Shown: positions 15,736-24,219 of the stretch, piece after piece | Layout of the letters: each line of letters opens with the position of its first letter | Position numbering within the stretch: the first letter of the stretch is position 1 | Assembly: GCF_001955535.1 (NCBI RefSeq) | Contig: NZ_MPVN01000003.1 | Coordinates: 124,001-188,000, forward strand | Reading direction: 5' to 3' | DNA: 64,000 nt | Source: Paenibacillus sp. FSL H7-0326 | GTDB lineage: Bacteria > Bacillota > Bacilli > Paenibacillales > Paenibacillaceae | The notes under the pieces: model-generated | The model's input: only the letters and a program-made list of their open reading frames with translations | Databases searched by the model: none | What the model was told of the DNA's origin: nothing | Program-made: the position numbers and the translations under genes

Positions 15736-17529
15736 ATGAAACTCCGTTCAAGATCATCCTTGCGTTTTAAATTTATCACCGGCTTTTGCTTGATTATGGC
15801 TCCGCTCGTGCTGTTTCTATACTTTAACAATGTGTATGCGATGAGTGTGGTTCGCGACCAGGTATCTCTGACCAACCGAAACTATGTCCTCAAAAATGTC
15901 GAAGAGAACGAGCGCATCCTTAAAGAAACCAATCGCTACTTATATAGTTTGGGGGAACAGGATCCAGATATCATTTCGTTGTTTTTTCTGCCCTATGGCA
16001 GTGGAGACTACACGATTGCGAAGCAGAGGATCGTAAATAAATTCAGGACAGATCTCGGGTTCTATGATCTCCTGGACGGCTTGTTTCTGTATGATACCGT
16101 TCATAAGGATACGCTGCTAGCTACACAGCGGGGGTATGATGAGAAAATAAATGCTCTCTCAGCCATTATGCCTGCAGCTGCTTCGGCAGACGCAGAAGTC
16201 CCGACACATAAATGGGAAATTGTTCAGACCAAGGGAACCTATCATCTCGTAAAAACGGTGCGTATTAACGAGCAATTCATCGCTGGGGCCTGGGTGCCGA
16301 TCAACAGCTTGAATGAGCGTATACACCGTGCGGATTGGGGCGAAGGCGGAGGATCGGTTATTTTATCAGGAGAAGGGGAGGCGCTCTCCGGCACAGTGGT
16401 GCCTGACAATGTGGTGAAGCTTGCGTCCGCATTTCAATTAGAGAAGTCAGAAGAGGATTCGCTCTACGAAATCGTAGGTGATTCTGAACGCGAAGAACGA
16501 TATTTACTAATTGACGTTCCCGCACATGACGGAGCCATTCATTATGTCGTTATGCTGCCCGAAGCGAGCATTGTACGGAACCTGCCTGTATTTCAGCAGA
16601 TTATCCGGTTTATCCCAGTCGTGGCTGTTCTACTGCTTGTCTCTGTATTGTTCTTCTTGAGACAGGTGTTGTTTAAACCGATGAATACACTGATAACCGG
16701 AATGAGAAAGGTCAGCAGGGGCGATCTGAGTGTGAAGCTAAGACCATCCTCTTCGCCTGAATTTACTTTTGTAACAGATACGTTTAACCAAATGACCGAA
16801 GAAGTCCAGCAGCTGAAGATAAGCATGTACGAGGAGCAGCTTCGTGTACAGGAGGCTGAGCTCAAGCAGCTTCAAATGCAGATTAATCCGCATTTTTATC
16901 TCAATTCACTTCACATTATTCATAGTCTTGCCGCACTTCACAAGCATGAGCTCGTTCAGAAGATGGCGGAGCATCTTGCCGGCTATTTTCGCTTCAGTAT
17001 GCAGGCGGATCGAAGCCTGATTACGATCAAGGATGAAATCCTGCATATTAAAAATTATCTCGAAATTCAAAAGCTGCGTTTTCCTGAACGTCTGCAATAT
17101 GGGCTGACCATGAATCCGGATATTGAAGAAATGCTGATTCCACCGCTCACCATACAGCCTTTTGTAGAGAATTCAATTGTCCATGGCTTCCGAAAAGGGA
17201 GGAGCATACTACATTTGGATATTATGCTTGATTATGTCCCCGATGAACAGCAGCTGACCATACGAATTCAGGATAACGGCACGGGTTTCTCCGAGGACGT
17301 ACTCGTAAGGCTTCAGCAGGGAGAGCTGCATCCTGAAGAAGCAACCGGACGAAGCATTGGAATATGGAATGTCAAGCATCGGCTTGAGAAAGTCAAGGGA
17401 TTCGAGCCTCGGATACAGTTTGAGAACGGCCCTGATGGCGGAGCCTTAGTATACTTGACGATTAACTATACAGAGAGCAGCAACGTGAGAGAGGAGAATA
17501 AGGATGTACAGCTTGCTCATCGTGGATGA
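15736..17529 (+). CDS. YesM-type sensor histidine kinase
   Basis: A 597-residue membrane kinase. ATG 15736 is preferred because GGAGAG is 8 bases upstream; the frame extends to 15634 but without a ribosome site, and the cre lies inside that stretch. Order: membrane span (FKFITGFCLIMAPLVLFLYF), extracellular Cache-like sensor (about 35-285), second span (IPVVAVLLLVSVLFFLRQVL), HAMP, His-kinase core QMQINPHFYLNSL with the phospho-acceptor His near residue 387, and HATPase_c with DNGTGFSED. It pairs with the overlapping AraC-type response regulator and probably senses an oligosaccharide imported by the downstream ABC system. Confidence 0.9.
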   Translation: MKLRSRSSLRFKFITGFCLIMAPLVLFLYFNNVYAMSVVRDQVSLTNRNYVLKNVEENERILKETNRYLYSLGEQDPDIISLFFLPYGSGDYTIAKQRIVNKFRTDLGFYDLLDGLFLYDTVHKDTLLATQRGYDEKINALSAIMPAAASADAEVPTHKWEIVQTKGTYHLVKTVRINEQFIAGAWVPINSLNERIHRADWGEGGGSVILSGEGEALSGTVVPDNVVKLASAFQLEKSEEDSLYEIVGDSEREERYLLIDVPAHDGAIHYVVMLPEASIVRNLPVFQQIIRFIPVVAVLLLVSVLFFLRQVLFKPMNTLITGMRKVSRGDLSVKLRPSSSPEFTFVTDTFNQMTEEVQQLKISMYEEQLRVQEAELKQLQMQINPHFYLNSLHIIHSLAALHKHELVQKMAEHLAGYFRFSMQADRSLITIKDEILHIKNYLEIQKLRFPERLQYGLTMNPDIEEMLIPPLTIQPFVENSIVHGFRKGRSILHLDIMLDYVPDEQQLTIRIQDNGTGFSEDVLVRLQQGELHPEEATGRSIGIWNVKHRLEKVKGFEPRIQFENGPDGGALVYLTINYTESSNVREENKDVQLAHRG

Positions 17530-19120
17530 TGAATATTACGCGCTGGAAGCCATGAAGCATGCCGTGGATTGGAGTGATATCGGATTTGACAGGTGTTATA
17601 CGGCGATGTCGGCTGACGAAGCAAGAGAGGTTCTCATACAAGAGAAGATCGATATCATGATCTGTGACATTGAAATGCCGGAGGAGGATGGGCTGTCACT
17701 CCAAAGCTGGGTCCGGGAGCAAGTGCCGCAGCTGGAGACCATCTTTTTAACAGGGCATGCTGAATTCTCTTACGCGCAGAAGGCAATTCAGATGCACAGC
17801 TTCGATTATTTGCTAAAGCCGATTCAATCCGCTGATCTGATCCATACCGTAAAGCGTGCTATGGAGAAAAAGAGTCTTGACGATGAATTTGCTCGATTAA
17901 AAGAACAGTATAGGGATTATCTAAATGAAGAGAGATTCTGGAGTACGAAGCGAATCACTAAATTCTGGAAGGATCTATATTCGGGCCGTTCTCCGCTCAC
18001 AGAATCTCAGTTTCATGAGCTGAAGCTGATCTATCACGCAGATGTTGAGGGAAGTGCGAGCATACTGCCAATTCTATTCAAAGTCGAGGAGTGGCTCAGA
18101 ATATTCCCGGCCAAGGACCTGGATATCCTGGAGTTCGGGCTCTGCAATGCGGCAGAGGAGATTGTGCTCAGCGGTGCAGCGGGACATGTCATTCTAGATC
18201 AAAGGGGATATGTCCTTATCCTGCTCCAGGAGCCGCTTCCTGCCCATCAAATACTGGATCATTGCAAAGATTATATTGCCCGATGCAGTACATATCTCTC
18301 GGCCCGGATCTCATGCTGTATCGGAAATTATACAAGCATATGGAAGCTTCCCGATGCTTATAAGATGCTGATGCAGGAGCATCGGCACCATATCGCAGGA
18401 AGTGAGGATGTTTATTATCTCCGCTCAGACCGCGCAGGACATACAGATGTGAAGGAACTGGTGCCTCTGCCTTGGATCGAAGATATCGCCGTGCTGCTGG
18501 CAACCGGAAAAATCAAAGAAGTACTGCAAAAGACAGATGAGCTCATTGACTGGATGCAGCAACAGAGCTCGCTCACCGCTGAGCTGCTGGAGTCATTTTA
18601 TCACGCGCTGCTTCACACCATCATTTCGCTTCTGCACAAGAACGGTATTGCTCTACACAGCTTATACTCAGGAGATGAGCCTATGGAGAGAGAAGTGACA
18701 CGCTCGATCCAAACGCTCAGAGATTGGGCGCATCAGTTAATTACACGTGCATTTGCACTTCTCCATCCAGAAGGGGAGGATACGTATTCTGCGATTGAGA
18801 AGGTCTGTCTGTATATTAATGGAAGGCTTGATCAGGACTTGGGCAGGGAGGAGCTGGCTGAGTTTGCAGAGCTGCATCCGGCTTATTTATCAAGGCTTTT
18901 CAAAAAAGAAAAAGGCTTGTCCATTTCGGATTATATTGCGCAGGCGAGGATTGCAAAGGCGAAGGAGCTGCTCTGTACAACCCTGTCGACAGTAACCGAT
19001 ATTGCAAGTAAAGTCGGGTATTACAATTATCAACATTTCACGAAGATGTTTAAGAAGCATACAGGTATGACTCCCCAGCAGTATCGAAGAGAGTACAGTC
19101 AGCGGATAGAAAGGCAATAA
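17504..19120 (+). CDS. YesN-type response regulator with AraC DNA-binding domain
   Basis: A 538-residue response regulator overlapping the kinase gene by 26 bases, so translation is coupled. The N-terminal receiver has the acidic VDDEYY, phospho-acceptor Asp in ICDIEMPEEDG near residue 55, and K in LLKPIQ near residue 104. A long linker domain follows (about 130-420). Two AraC-type helix-turn-helix motifs end the protein (ELHPAYLSRLFKKEKG and IASKVGYYNYQHFTKMFKK). It should activate the transporter genes that start 180 bases downstream. A short terminator follows. Confidence 0.92.
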   Translation: MYSLLIVDDEYYALEAMKHAVDWSDIGFDRCYTAMSADEAREVLIQEKIDIMICDIEMPEEDGLSLQSWVREQVPQLETIFLTGHAEFSYAQKAIQMHSFDYLLKPIQSADLIHTVKRAMEKKSLDDEFARLKEQYRDYLNEERFWSTKRITKFWKDLYSGRSPLTESQFHELKLIYHADVEGSASILPILFKVEEWLRIFPAKDLDILEFGLCNAAEEIVLSGAAGHVILDQRGYVLILLQEPLPAHQILDHCKDYIARCSTYLSARISCCIGNYTSIWKLPDAYKMLMQEHRHHIAGSEDVYYLRSDRAGHTDVKELVPLPWIEDIAVLLATGKIKEVLQKTDELIDWMQQQSSLTAELLESFYHALLHTIISLLHKNGIALHSLYSGDEPMEREVTRSIQTLRDWAHQLITRAFALLHPEGEDTYSAIEKVCLYINGRLDQDLGREELAEFAELHPAYLSRLFKKEKGLSISDYIAQARIAKAKELLCTTLSTVTDIASKVGYYNYQHFTKMFKKHTGMTPQQYRREYSQRIERQ

Positions 19121-19139
19121 ACACAAAGGACGGTCGTTT

Positions 19140-19158
19140 AAGAACGGTCGTTCTTTTT
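19140..19158 (+). terminator. Short terminator after the response regulator
   Basis: AAGAAC-GGTC-GTTCTT is a 6-bp stem with a tetraloop followed by TTT. It separates the two-component genes from the transporter operon. Confidence 0.55.
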
Positions 19159-19303
19159 GCATAAATGACGGATGTCATGAAAACACATACCTGGGGTTAC
19201 GAGACGTGATATTCGGCAGGCCCGACACCTTCTTATAATAAAGCTACCGCTGCAGTAGGAGGGGCTGTGAAGCTTATGAGAAGGGGGAGTCGAAGGTAAA
19301 GCT

Positions 19304-20242
19304 ATGCCACACACAGTAAAGAAAAAAAGGACCATACTGTACAACCTTAAGAAATACAAGGTGCTGTACCTTATGTTTTTGCCGGGTGTCGTATTTTTGC
19401 TGATCAACAATTATTTGCCGATGTTTGGGGTTGTCATTGCTTTCAAGAATGTGAACTACGCGGATGGAATTATGGGGAGTCCGTGGGCGGGGCTGGACAA
19501 TTTCAAGTACTTGTTCGGTACCTCTGACGCATGGGAGATTACACGCAATACACTGGCCTACAACGTCGTATTCATTCTACTCAATCTGGTGCTTGGTGCA
19601 GGCCTGGCGATCTTGCTCAGTGAAGTAAAGGGGAGATTCTCATCCAAGTTCTATCAATCCGTGATGCTGCTTCCTTACTTCCTGTCCATGATCGTCGTAA
19701 GTTATCTGGTGCTTGCCTTCCTGGGCAAAGATTCAGGATTTATGAACACCAGCTTCCTGCCGTTATTCGGCAAGGAGCCAATTGATTGGTATACGGAGAC
19801 GGAATATTGGCCTTACATTCTGCCTTTCGTCAATACCTGGAAGAACATTGGCTATTATGTGGTTATTTATTTGGCTGCGGTCATTGGCATTGATGAAGAG
19901 TATTATGAGGCTGCTGTACTGGATGGAGCGGGGAAATGGAGTCAGGTATGGTATATAACCGTGCCGTTCCTCTATCCGTTAATGATTGTTATGACACTGC
20001 TTCAGATCGGACGTATTTTCTATGCAGATTTCGGGCTGTTCTATCAGGTACCGCTTGAATCCGGTGCGCTGTTCCCGGTCACTAACGTGCTTGATACGTA
20101 TGTGTACCGTACGTTCCTGATTGGTGGAGACATCGGCATGTCGTCAGCTGCAGGTTTGTATCAGGCTGTAGTTGGATTTGTGCTTGTATTGGTGTCCAAT
20201 TCCATCGTCCGCAGGATCGATAAAGATAACGCACTATTCTAG
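19304..20242 (+). CDS. Sugar ABC transporter permease, LplB type
   Basis: A 312-residue CUT1-family permease with six predicted spans. The N-terminus YNLKKYKVLYLMFLPGVVFL and GVVIAFKNVN are typical of LplB/YtcP proteins, and the cytoplasmic EAA loop reads EYYEAAVLDGAGKWSQVWYI. It forms a heterodimer with the next permease. No ATPase gene is present in this operon, as usual for this group, which shares a common MsmX-like ATPase encoded elsewhere. Start ATG 19304 has only a moderate upstream GGGGG/GAAGG site. Confidence 0.9.
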   Translation: MPHTVKKKRTILYNLKKYKVLYLMFLPGVVFLLINNYLPMFGVVIAFKNVNYADGIMGSPWAGLDNFKYLFGTSDAWEITRNTLAYNVVFILLNLVLGAGLAILLSEVKGRFSSKFYQSVMLLPYFLSMIVVSYLVLAFLGKDSGFMNTSFLPLFGKEPIDWYTETEYWPYILPFVNTWKNIGYYVVIYLAAVIGIDEEYYEAAVLDGAGKWSQVWYITVPFLYPLMIVMTLLQIGRIFYADFGLFYQVPLESGALFPVTNVLDTYVYRTFLIGGDIGMSSAAGLYQAVVGFVLVLVSNSIVRRIDKDNALF

Positions 20243-20263
20243 TCAAGGAGGAGAGTTCCTGAT

Positions 20264-21172
20264 ATGAGTTCCCGTAAACCGCTGCATATATCGGGCAAAT
20301 CGAAGGTTGTCATTCATGCCTTTTTTATCTTCTACGCCGCTATATGTATTCTGCCGCTTGTGCTTGTGCTGTCTATTTCCCTCTCAGATGAGACAACAGT
20401 CATCGCAAACGGATACAAGTTCATTCCCGAGCGGTTTAGTATAAGCGCTTACGATTTCTTGTTCAAAGATATGGAGCAGATCGTTCGCTCTTACGGCGTA
20501 TCCATCTTCGTAACCGTTGTTGGAACCGTCATCAGTGTAGCGTTGACCGCATTTTATGCGTATCCGCTGTCGAGGCGGGACCTGCCGTACAAAGGCTTTT
20601 TCGCCTTCTTCATCTTCTTCACCATGCTGTTTAACGGCGGATTGGTACCTTGGTATCTCGTTTATGTCAATCTGCTTGATCTGAAAAATACGTTATGGGT
20701 TCTGATCATGCCGATGCTGATGTCTCCATTTTTTGTACTCGTCATGCGGACCTTCTTCGCCAATTCCATACCTGTCTCGATTCTTGAATCTGCGAGAGTG
20801 GATGGAGCAGGAGAGCTGCGGACATTTATCAGAATTGTGCTGCCGTTATCACTTCCCGTACTTGCTACGGTAGCGCTGTTCAGTACGCTGAATTATTGGA
20901 ACGACTGGTATCTGAGTATGATCTTTATTTCGGATAACAAAACGATCAGTCTGCAGTATTTAATGTACCGTACTTTGCTGGATATCCAGTATTTAACGAG
21001 CAATTCCAACGTTGCTTCGCAGATATCTTCACAAGGTGGAATGCTGGATCTTCCGAACAAAACGCTGCAGATGTCTATGGCGGTCGTAGGGATTGGACCA
21101 ATTGTGCTCGCATATCCGTTCTTCCAGCGTTATTTCATCAAGGGTCTGACTGTAGGAGCTGTAAAAGGCTGA
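20264..21172 (+). CDS. Sugar ABC transporter permease, LplC/YtcP type
   Basis: A 302-residue second permease of the CUT1 system, 21 bases after the first, with AAGGAGGAG upstream. The EAA loop SILESARVDGAGELRTFIRIVLP and the C-terminal FQRYFIKGLTVGAVKG are hallmarks. Six membrane spans are predicted. It pairs with the preceding permease and receives substrate from the lipoprotein encoded next. The substrate cannot be read from the permease sequence; the neighbouring inositol operon suggests an inositol-containing compound but this is inference. Confidence 0.9.
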   Translation: MSSRKPLHISGKSKVVIHAFFIFYAAICILPLVLVLSISLSDETTVIANGYKFIPERFSISAYDFLFKDMEQIVRSYGVSIFVTVVGTVISVALTAFYAYPLSRRDLPYKGFFAFFIFFTMLFNGGLVPWYLVYVNLLDLKNTLWVLIMPMLMSPFFVLVMRTFFANSIPVSILESARVDGAGELRTFIRIVLPLSLPVLATVALFSTLNYWNDWYLSMIFISDNKTISLQYLMYRTLLDIQYLTSNSNVASQISSQGGMLDLPNKTLQMSMAVVGIGPIVLAYPFFQRYFIKGLTVGAVKG

Positions 21173-21212
21173 TTTTATGTTTTCATAAATCATTATTGGG
21201 AGGTCTATGCAG

Positions 21213-22775
21213 ATGAATCAACAGAGAAAGGCTCGGGGGACACGTGCAAGGAGGAAGCCTTTATTCCTCGCTGCAATTCTAACCTTCGTCATGGTGCTGA
21301 GTGCTTGCGGAGGAGGAGGAGAAGCGGAGCCTGTGAGCAGTAATACAGGAACGAGCGGAGGTACAGATTCAGGTGGTAAAACGGAGAAGCCTTATGAAGT
21401 CTCCCTGTTCTATCCGGGAACTCCGCAGAAGGACGTTGCACTCGTAGAAGCGGAGATCAATAAGTATATGGAGCCAAAGATTGGCGCAACGCTGAAGATT
21501 AATGCCATCGATTGGGGCCAATGGGATAACAAGCTGAACCTCATGATCTCGTCGGGGGAGAAATCGGATATTATCTTTACGGCAGCCTGGCAGAATTACA
21601 CAGTCAACGTGGCGAAGAGCGCGTTCCTGCCGCTGAATGATCTGCTGGAATCTCATGGACAGGAAATTGTCAAGAATTTGGATCCTGCCTTCCTCGAAGG
21701 CTCCCAGGTCGATGGAAAGAATTATGGCGTACCGAGTAACAAGGAGCTGGCAGCGACCCGTGGTGTCCTCGTCAGAAAGGATCTGCTGGAGAAGTACAAA
21801 TTGGATATAACCAATGTGAAGACTTGGGCAGATCTGGAACCGCTGCTCAAGACCATCAAAGAGAATGAACCGGGCGTGACTCCATTCTACATGTCCAACT
21901 CTACAGGAAATGGTCTGCTTGATAACCTGGATTGGGACTATCTCGGCGACGCCTCTGTTCCGGGTGTTATACGTAAGATGGGTTCCGAAACTACAGTGCT
22001 GAATGAGGTGGAGACACCGGAATTCAAGGAAGCAGCAGCGCTTGCCCGCAAATGGTATGAGGCCGGCTACATTAATAGTGATGCAGCAACCTCGACCGTC
22101 TTCCCTAAAGATCAGGCCAAGGCAGGTAAAGTGTTTATGTGGACGGACGGGATGAAGCCGGGCAAGGACAAGGAAGAAGAGAGCTATGTCGGATTCCCGC
22201 TCACTCAGATTGAGATGACGCAGCCGACCATAACGACAGGTGATACCTCAGGAGCCATGCTAGCCATCTCCCGTACTTCTGAGAATCCGGAGAAGGCCAT
22301 GCAGGTCATTAACCTGCTGCACTCCGACCCGGTTGTCAATAATTTGCTTAACTTTGGAATTGAAGGCACACATTATGTGAAAAAAGAAGGCAGTGACAGC
22401 ATCATCAGTCTTCCTGAAGGAACCGATCCGAACAACAGAACCTATAACCCGGGTGCTCAGTGGCAGCTTGGAAACCAATTCCTAAACTACTTGTGGGATA
22501 ATGAAGATCCAGAGAAATGGGATAAATTTAAAGACTTTAATGCCAGAGGTGTGAAATCGCCTGCACTCGGATTCACGTTCAATAGCCAGCCGGTCAAGAA
22601 CGAGATTGCTGCTGTCAACAATGTTAACAAGCAGTTCAAGCCTGCACTGACCTCCGGTGCCGTAGATCCAAATGAAATGATTCCCAAGTATGCAGAGAAG
22701 CTGAAGGCAGCGGGTATCGATAAGATCATAGCGGAGAAGCAGAAGCAGCTGGATGCATTTTTGGCCAAGAAATAA
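21213..22775 (+). CDS. Extracellular sugar-binding lipoprotein
   Basis: A 520-residue solute-binding protein. ATG 21213 is chosen because GGGAGG is 9 bases upstream; ATG 21207 is only 3 bases from it. A basic N-terminus and hydrophobic stretch lead to lipobox LSAC (Cys near residue 33), then a Gly/Ser/Thr-rich linker. The mature part resembles LplA/YtcQ-type proteins, with SGEKSDIIFTAAW and DTSGAMLAISRTSENPEKAM. It delivers ligand to the two permeases. A strong terminator follows, which closes the transporter operon before the LacI gene. Confidence 0.9.
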   Translation: MNQQRKARGTRARRKPLFLAAILTFVMVLSACGGGGEAEPVSSNTGTSGGTDSGGKTEKPYEVSLFYPGTPQKDVALVEAEINKYMEPKIGATLKINAIDWGQWDNKLNLMISSGEKSDIIFTAAWQNYTVNVAKSAFLPLNDLLESHGQEIVKNLDPAFLEGSQVDGKNYGVPSNKELAATRGVLVRKDLLEKYKLDITNVKTWADLEPLLKTIKENEPGVTPFYMSNSTGNGLLDNLDWDYLGDASVPGVIRKMGSETTVLNEVETPEFKEAAALARKWYEAGYINSDAATSTVFPKDQAKAGKVFMWTDGMKPGKDKEEESYVGFPLTQIEMTQPTITTGDTSGAMLAISRTSENPEKAMQVINLLHSDPVVNNLLNFGIEGTHYVKKEGSDSIISLPEGTDPNNRTYNPGAQWQLGNQFLNYLWDNEDPEKWDKFKDFNARGVKSPALGFTFNSQPVKNEIAAVNNVNKQFKPALTSGAVDPNEMIPKYAEKLKAAGIDKIIAEKQKQLDAFLAKK

Positions 22776-22805
22776 GGTTAGGATATTATTGGTGTCATCA
22801 TTTCT

Positions 22806-22836
22806 GACCAGCACCCCAAGCGGGTGCTGGTCTTTC
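22806..22836 (+). terminator. Terminator of the first ABC transporter operon
   Basis: GACCAGCACCC and GGGTGCTGGTC form an 11-bp stem around CAAGC, followed by TTTCCTATTTT. Confidence 0.8.
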
Positions 22837-22977
22837 CTATTTTGGGAGCAAGGAGATCTCATAATCAAATTTTTTTGCCAATACGATGTAAATTTCCTAT
22901 AATATCAGACATGCAGGTTAACACGTCTTTGCAACCCATGAACTAGACGACAAATCTTAAAGGTGAACGAAAAAAGG

Positions 22978-23988
22978 ATGAAACCAACCATATATGACGT
23001 AGCGAGGGAGGCGGGGGTTTCCATTGCTACTGTATCGAAGGTGCTGAATAATAACGGCCGCATTAGTGATAAGACACGGAAGAAAGTCAGCAGTGTCATG
23101 GAGAAGTTAAATTATCAGCCCAGCATGGTCGCTTCAGCACTGACCAGTCAGCGCACGGGCACCATTGGACTGATGGTTCCTGACATTGCGAATCCATTCT
23201 TTGCAGAGGCTGCCCGTTTCTTTGAGGATTATGCTCAGCAGACAGGCAGTGACCTCATTATTTGCAGTACGGATCGTGATGATGACAAAGCGGCCCGCTA
23301 TATCTCTCTCCTGCAGCGAAAACGTGTCGATGGGCTCATCATTGCCTCCCATACGGGTAATCCCGAGCTGGTTCACCGGCTGCTTGAGGATAAGGTGCCT
23401 ACTGTTCTCTTCTCCGCTGACATTCGATTGCTTGAATGCAACAGCATAACGGTGGATGATTATAAAGGCGGTTATATAGCAACGGCATATCTTCTGTCTC
23501 TCGGTCATCGCAGGCTGGGTATTATTTCTGACAATTTGCCTGGAAGCAGGCTTAGAGAGCAAGGGTTTATCGATGCGCTGAAGGCATACGAGCTCTCCCT
23601 TGATCATCAAGACCAGATGGTTCAAACCTCGGCTACGCTGGAGAACGGCCGCAAGGTTGCCCGCCGAATGCTTGGGCAGCAGGCTGATAAACGGCCGACA
23701 GCTATTTTTGCATGCAACGACCTGCTGGCGATCGGGGTAATAAAGGAGGCGAGCGAAGCCGGCTTGTCCGTCCCCAGAGACCTATCCGTCATCGGGTTCG
23801 ATAACACGATGCTTGCTGATATTTGCCATCCCTCTCTAAGCAGTATTGCACAGCCTCTTCGAGACATGACGGAGCAGGCAATGCAATTGCTGAATGAATC
23901 TATTGACAATCCGGATGCGATAAAACGTAAGATTTCACTGCCTCCTGAACTTATTATTCGCGATTCCACGAGTAAGACCCCTGAGTAA
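22978..23988 (+). CDS. LacI family regulator, likely repressor of the iol operon
   Basis: A 336-residue LacI/PurR-type regulator. ATG 22978 gives the usual N-terminus MKPTIYDVAREAGVS; GTG 22963 is possible but both ribosome sites are poor. The helix-turn-helix covers residues 3-25 (VSIATVSKVLNN) and the hinge region SMVASALTSQRTGTIG; the periplasmic-binding-type effector domain follows, with FACNDLLAIG and VIGFDN. Four palindromic operator-like sites built on AACGCTT/AGCGCTT lie between it and iolC. It probably represses iol, with an inositol metabolite as inducer. Bacillus subtilis uses a DeoR-type IolR instead, so this would be a different control scheme. Confidence 0.88.
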   Translation: MKPTIYDVAREAGVSIATVSKVLNNNGRISDKTRKKVSSVMEKLNYQPSMVASALTSQRTGTIGLMVPDIANPFFAEAARFFEDYAQQTGSDLIICSTDRDDDKAARYISLLQRKRVDGLIIASHTGNPELVHRLLEDKVPTVLFSADIRLLECNSITVDDYKGGYIATAYLLSLGHRRLGIISDNLPGSRLREQGFIDALKAYELSLDHQDQMVQTSATLENGRKVARRMLGQQADKRPTAIFACNDLLAIGVIKEASEAGLSVPRDLSVIGFDNTMLADICHPSLSSIAQPLRDMTEQAMQLLNESIDNPDAIKRKISLPPELIIRDSTSKTPE

Positions 23989-24001
23989 TCAGGGGTCTTT
24001 A
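23974..24001 (+). terminator. Terminator overlapping the end of the LacI gene
   Basis: AAGACCCCTGA (23974-23984) and TCAGGGGTCTT (23989-23999) form an 11-bp stem whose 4-base loop GTAA contains the stop codon TAA (23986-23988). The coding sequence therefore ends inside the hairpin. Confidence 0.85.
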
Positions 24002-24026
24002 CTATGCATATCAACTCTCCATTAAA

Positions 24027-24040
24027 ATGAAACGCTTCAT
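24027..24040. promoter_or_regulatory. LacI-type operator 1 of iol
   Basis: ATGAAACGCTTCAT is an imperfect palindrome about 95 bases before the -35 box. It shares its CGCTT core with three further sites downstream. Confidence 0.55.
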
Positions 24041-24097
24041 TCCTGAATCTATCACTTCACACTTCGCACCTTGCAATATAGATGCAGAAAAAATTAA

Positions 24098-24113
24098 GTG
24101 AAGCGCTTAATCC
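24098..24113. promoter_or_regulatory. LacI-type operator 2 of iol
   Basis: GTGAAGCGCTTAATCC region, with the perfect central palindrome AAGCGCTT at 24101-24108, lies just upstream of the -35 box. Confidence 0.6.
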
Positions 24114-24123
24114 AAAAATTGTA

Positions 24124-24152
24124 TTGTAAATCGCTTACATATAGAATATAAT
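24124..24152 (+). promoter_or_regulatory. iol operon promoter with operator 3 in its spacer
   Basis: TTGTAA (24124-24129) and TATAAT (24147-24152) are 17 bases apart. GTAAATCGCTTAC (24126-24138), an operator-like palindrome, overlaps the -35 and spacer, so a bound LacI-type protein would block RNA polymerase. Confidence 0.75.
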
Positions 24153-24165
24153 CTGCATCATAGTA

Positions 24166-24180
24166 GGTTAAGCGCTTACC
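24166..24180. promoter_or_regulatory. LacI-type operator 4 of iol
   Basis: GGTTAAGCGCTTACC is a nearly perfect palindrome lying a few bases after the inferred transcription start (about 24159), the usual position of a blocking operator. Confidence 0.7.
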
Positions 24181-24219
24181 CTATATATTGTTGATTTCTA
24201 TCCCTAAGGAGGAATAGCA

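Noticed and set aside
24027..24180. cre (CcpA) sites before iolC
   Set aside because: The palindromes are built on AACGCTT/AGCGCTT with shorter arms than the 14-base cre core; they fit a LacI-type repressor better, though CcpA cross-binding cannot be excluded.
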